Origin: an uncultured Fusobacteriaceae bacterium
Lineage (GTDB): Bacteria > Fusobacteriota > Fusobacteriia > Fusobacteriales > Fusobacteriaceae
Assembly: GCA_947072715.1 (NCBI GenBank)
Contig: CAMTJB010000054.1
Span: 1 to 6,922 of the forward strand
Reading direction: 5' to 3'
Length of the DNA: 6,922 nt
In this document: one piece after another, positions 6,206 through 6,922 of the stretch
Layout of the letters: the number at the start of each line of letters is the position of its first letter
Numbering within the stretch: the first letter of the stretch is position 1
Program-made: the position numbers and the translations under genes
Notes under the pieces: model-generated
The model's database searches: none
Seen by the model: the letters and a program-made list of their open reading frames with translations, nothing else
What the model was told of the DNA's origin: nothing

Positions 6206-6874
6206 ATGAAAATTTATTTAAACCTTTTAAAAAAAATACCTCTTTTTGAAGGAGTTCCAGAAAGTCAAATTGAAGGGGTTTTAAATTGTTTCAATGCTAC
6301 AATAAAAAAGTATAAACCTAATGAAGTAATTTGGGAAATGGATGATAAGATCTCAACAGTGGGTATAGTTTTAAAAGGTAAAATTTATATATCTAAAGAT
6401 GATTATTTAGGTGTTAGAAATATAATAACTGAATTTTCTCAAGGGGATTTATTTGGAGAAGTATTTCTTAGTGCAGGAATAGATAGAAGCCCTGTCACTG
6501 TTTTTTCAGAAACAAATTCAGACATACTTTTTATAAAATACAATAATATTGTGGAAACATGCCCATCAGCTTGCAATTATCATATAACTTTAGTAAAAAA
6601 TATGTTAAAATTACTATCTAAGAGAACTCTTTTGTTAAATGAAAAGATAGAAATTTTAGGGAAAAGAAGTATAAGAGAAAAAATAATTTGTTACTTAAAT
6701 GCTCAAATGAATAAAACAAGAAAAGAAGAAGTAATAATTAGTTTTTCTAGACAAGAATTTGCAGATTTTTTATGTGTTGATAGAAGTTCATTGAGTAGAG
6801 AGTTATCAAAAATGCAAAAAGATAATTTAATAGAAATAAATGGAAAAAAGATAAAAGTAGTTGATACTTTATAA
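6206..6874 (+). CDS. Crp/Fnr-family transcriptional regulator, HcpR-like
   Basis: This 222-aa protein has an N-terminal cyclic-nucleotide-binding-type beta-roll (about residues 12-115, with FSQGDLFGE at 77-85) and a long dimerisation helix (about 120-150). A C-terminal winged HTH follows (about 150-218), with SRQEFADFLCVDRSSLSREL at 181-200. There is no N-terminal cysteine cluster as in E. coli FNR. Cysteines are C28, C119, C123, C162 and C190. At the FNR recognition position E-x-x-S-R the protein has S194-x-x-S197-R198, so a TTGAT site is not expected. The segment CPSACNYHITLVKNMLKLLSKR (119-140), beginning with the paired cysteines, resembles regulators of hcp in anaerobes. The gene is divergent from hcp, so control of the nitrosative-stress response is the best inference; HcpR proteins are thought to sense NO through haem. 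AAGGAG (6195-6200) lies five bases from the ATG. Residues 100-220 lack any additional domain. Confidence 0.85.
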   Translation: MKIYLNLLKKIPLFEGVPESQIEGVLNCFNATIKKYKPNEVIWEMDDKISTVGIVLKGKIYISKDDYLGVRNIITEFSQGDLFGEVFLSAGIDRSPVTVFSETNSDILFIKYNNIVETCPSACNYHITLVKNMLKLLSKRTLLLNEKIEILGKRSIREKIICYLNAQMNKTRKEEVIISFSRQEFADFLCVDRSSLSRELSKMQKDNLIEINGKKIKVVDTL

Positions 6875-6904
6875 AATTATTAAGAATAAGGAGAGTGAAT
6901 AACT

Positions 6905-6922
6905 GTGAGGAAATCTCTATAC
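6905..6922 (+). CDS. Possible start of a further gene (3' partial)
   Basis: A good Shine-Dalgarno sequence, AAGGAG (6888-6893), follows the regulator's stop by 13 bases. A GTG at 6905 would begin MRKSLY. The 11-base spacing is long and the start is not ATG, so the call rests mainly on the unexplained ribosome site. If it is real, the gene would be co-transcribed with the regulator, since no terminator intervenes. An alternative GTG at 6895 is too close to the ribosome site. Confidence 0.35.

Overview
The window is very AT-rich, with A/T-ending codons, strong AGGAGG-type ribosome-binding sites and short intergenic regions. The gene set fits a low-GC anaerobe: a class I hybrid cluster protein, a Crp/Fnr regulator of the HcpR type, paired U32 proteins, and small exported MORN-repeat and L,D-transpeptidase-like proteins. 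Signal peptides without wall anchors, together with this protein style, suggest a member of the Fusobacteriota (Fusobacterium or Cetobacterium-like). A clostridial host cannot be excluded from sequence alone. No mobile element, rRNA, tRNA or CRISPR array is visible, and the window reads as chromosomal core.

Layout. Positions 1-2085 hold two translationally coupled U32-family genes sharing the TAATG junction. The first is cut by the left edge and has lost four of the five cysteines seen in its partner. The second is a complete, cysteine-bearing protein of the TrhP (YrrO/YegQ) type. The pair resembles the YrrN/YrrO (TrhP1/TrhP2) tRNA U34 hydroxylation pair of Bacillus. A near-consensus sigma-70 promoter (2093-2121) then drives a secreted L,D-transpeptidase-like protein (2166-2810). 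This gene converges on fabG (minus strand, 2888-3607), with a 16-bp bidirectional terminator between them. fabG has its own promoter, whose spacer contains a 10-bp homopolymer. Divergent from fabG is a small exported MORN-repeat protein (3774-4226). It converges, over a second bidirectional terminator, on hcp (minus strand, 4305-5984).

The hcp gene is divergent from a Crp/Fnr-family regulator (6206-6874) across 221 bp. That intergenic region holds promoters for both directions and a perfect inverted repeat, TGTTGC-N4-GCAACA, between the regulator's promoter and its Shine-Dalgarno site. The most likely functional module is therefore a nitrosative-stress unit: an HcpR-like sensor controlling hcp and itself. 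The right edge may contain the first codons of another gene.

Nothing here looks like a wholly undescribed system. The points most worth following up are the cysteine-stripped U32 partner, the inverted repeat in the regulator's leader, and the homopolymer inside the fabG promoter.
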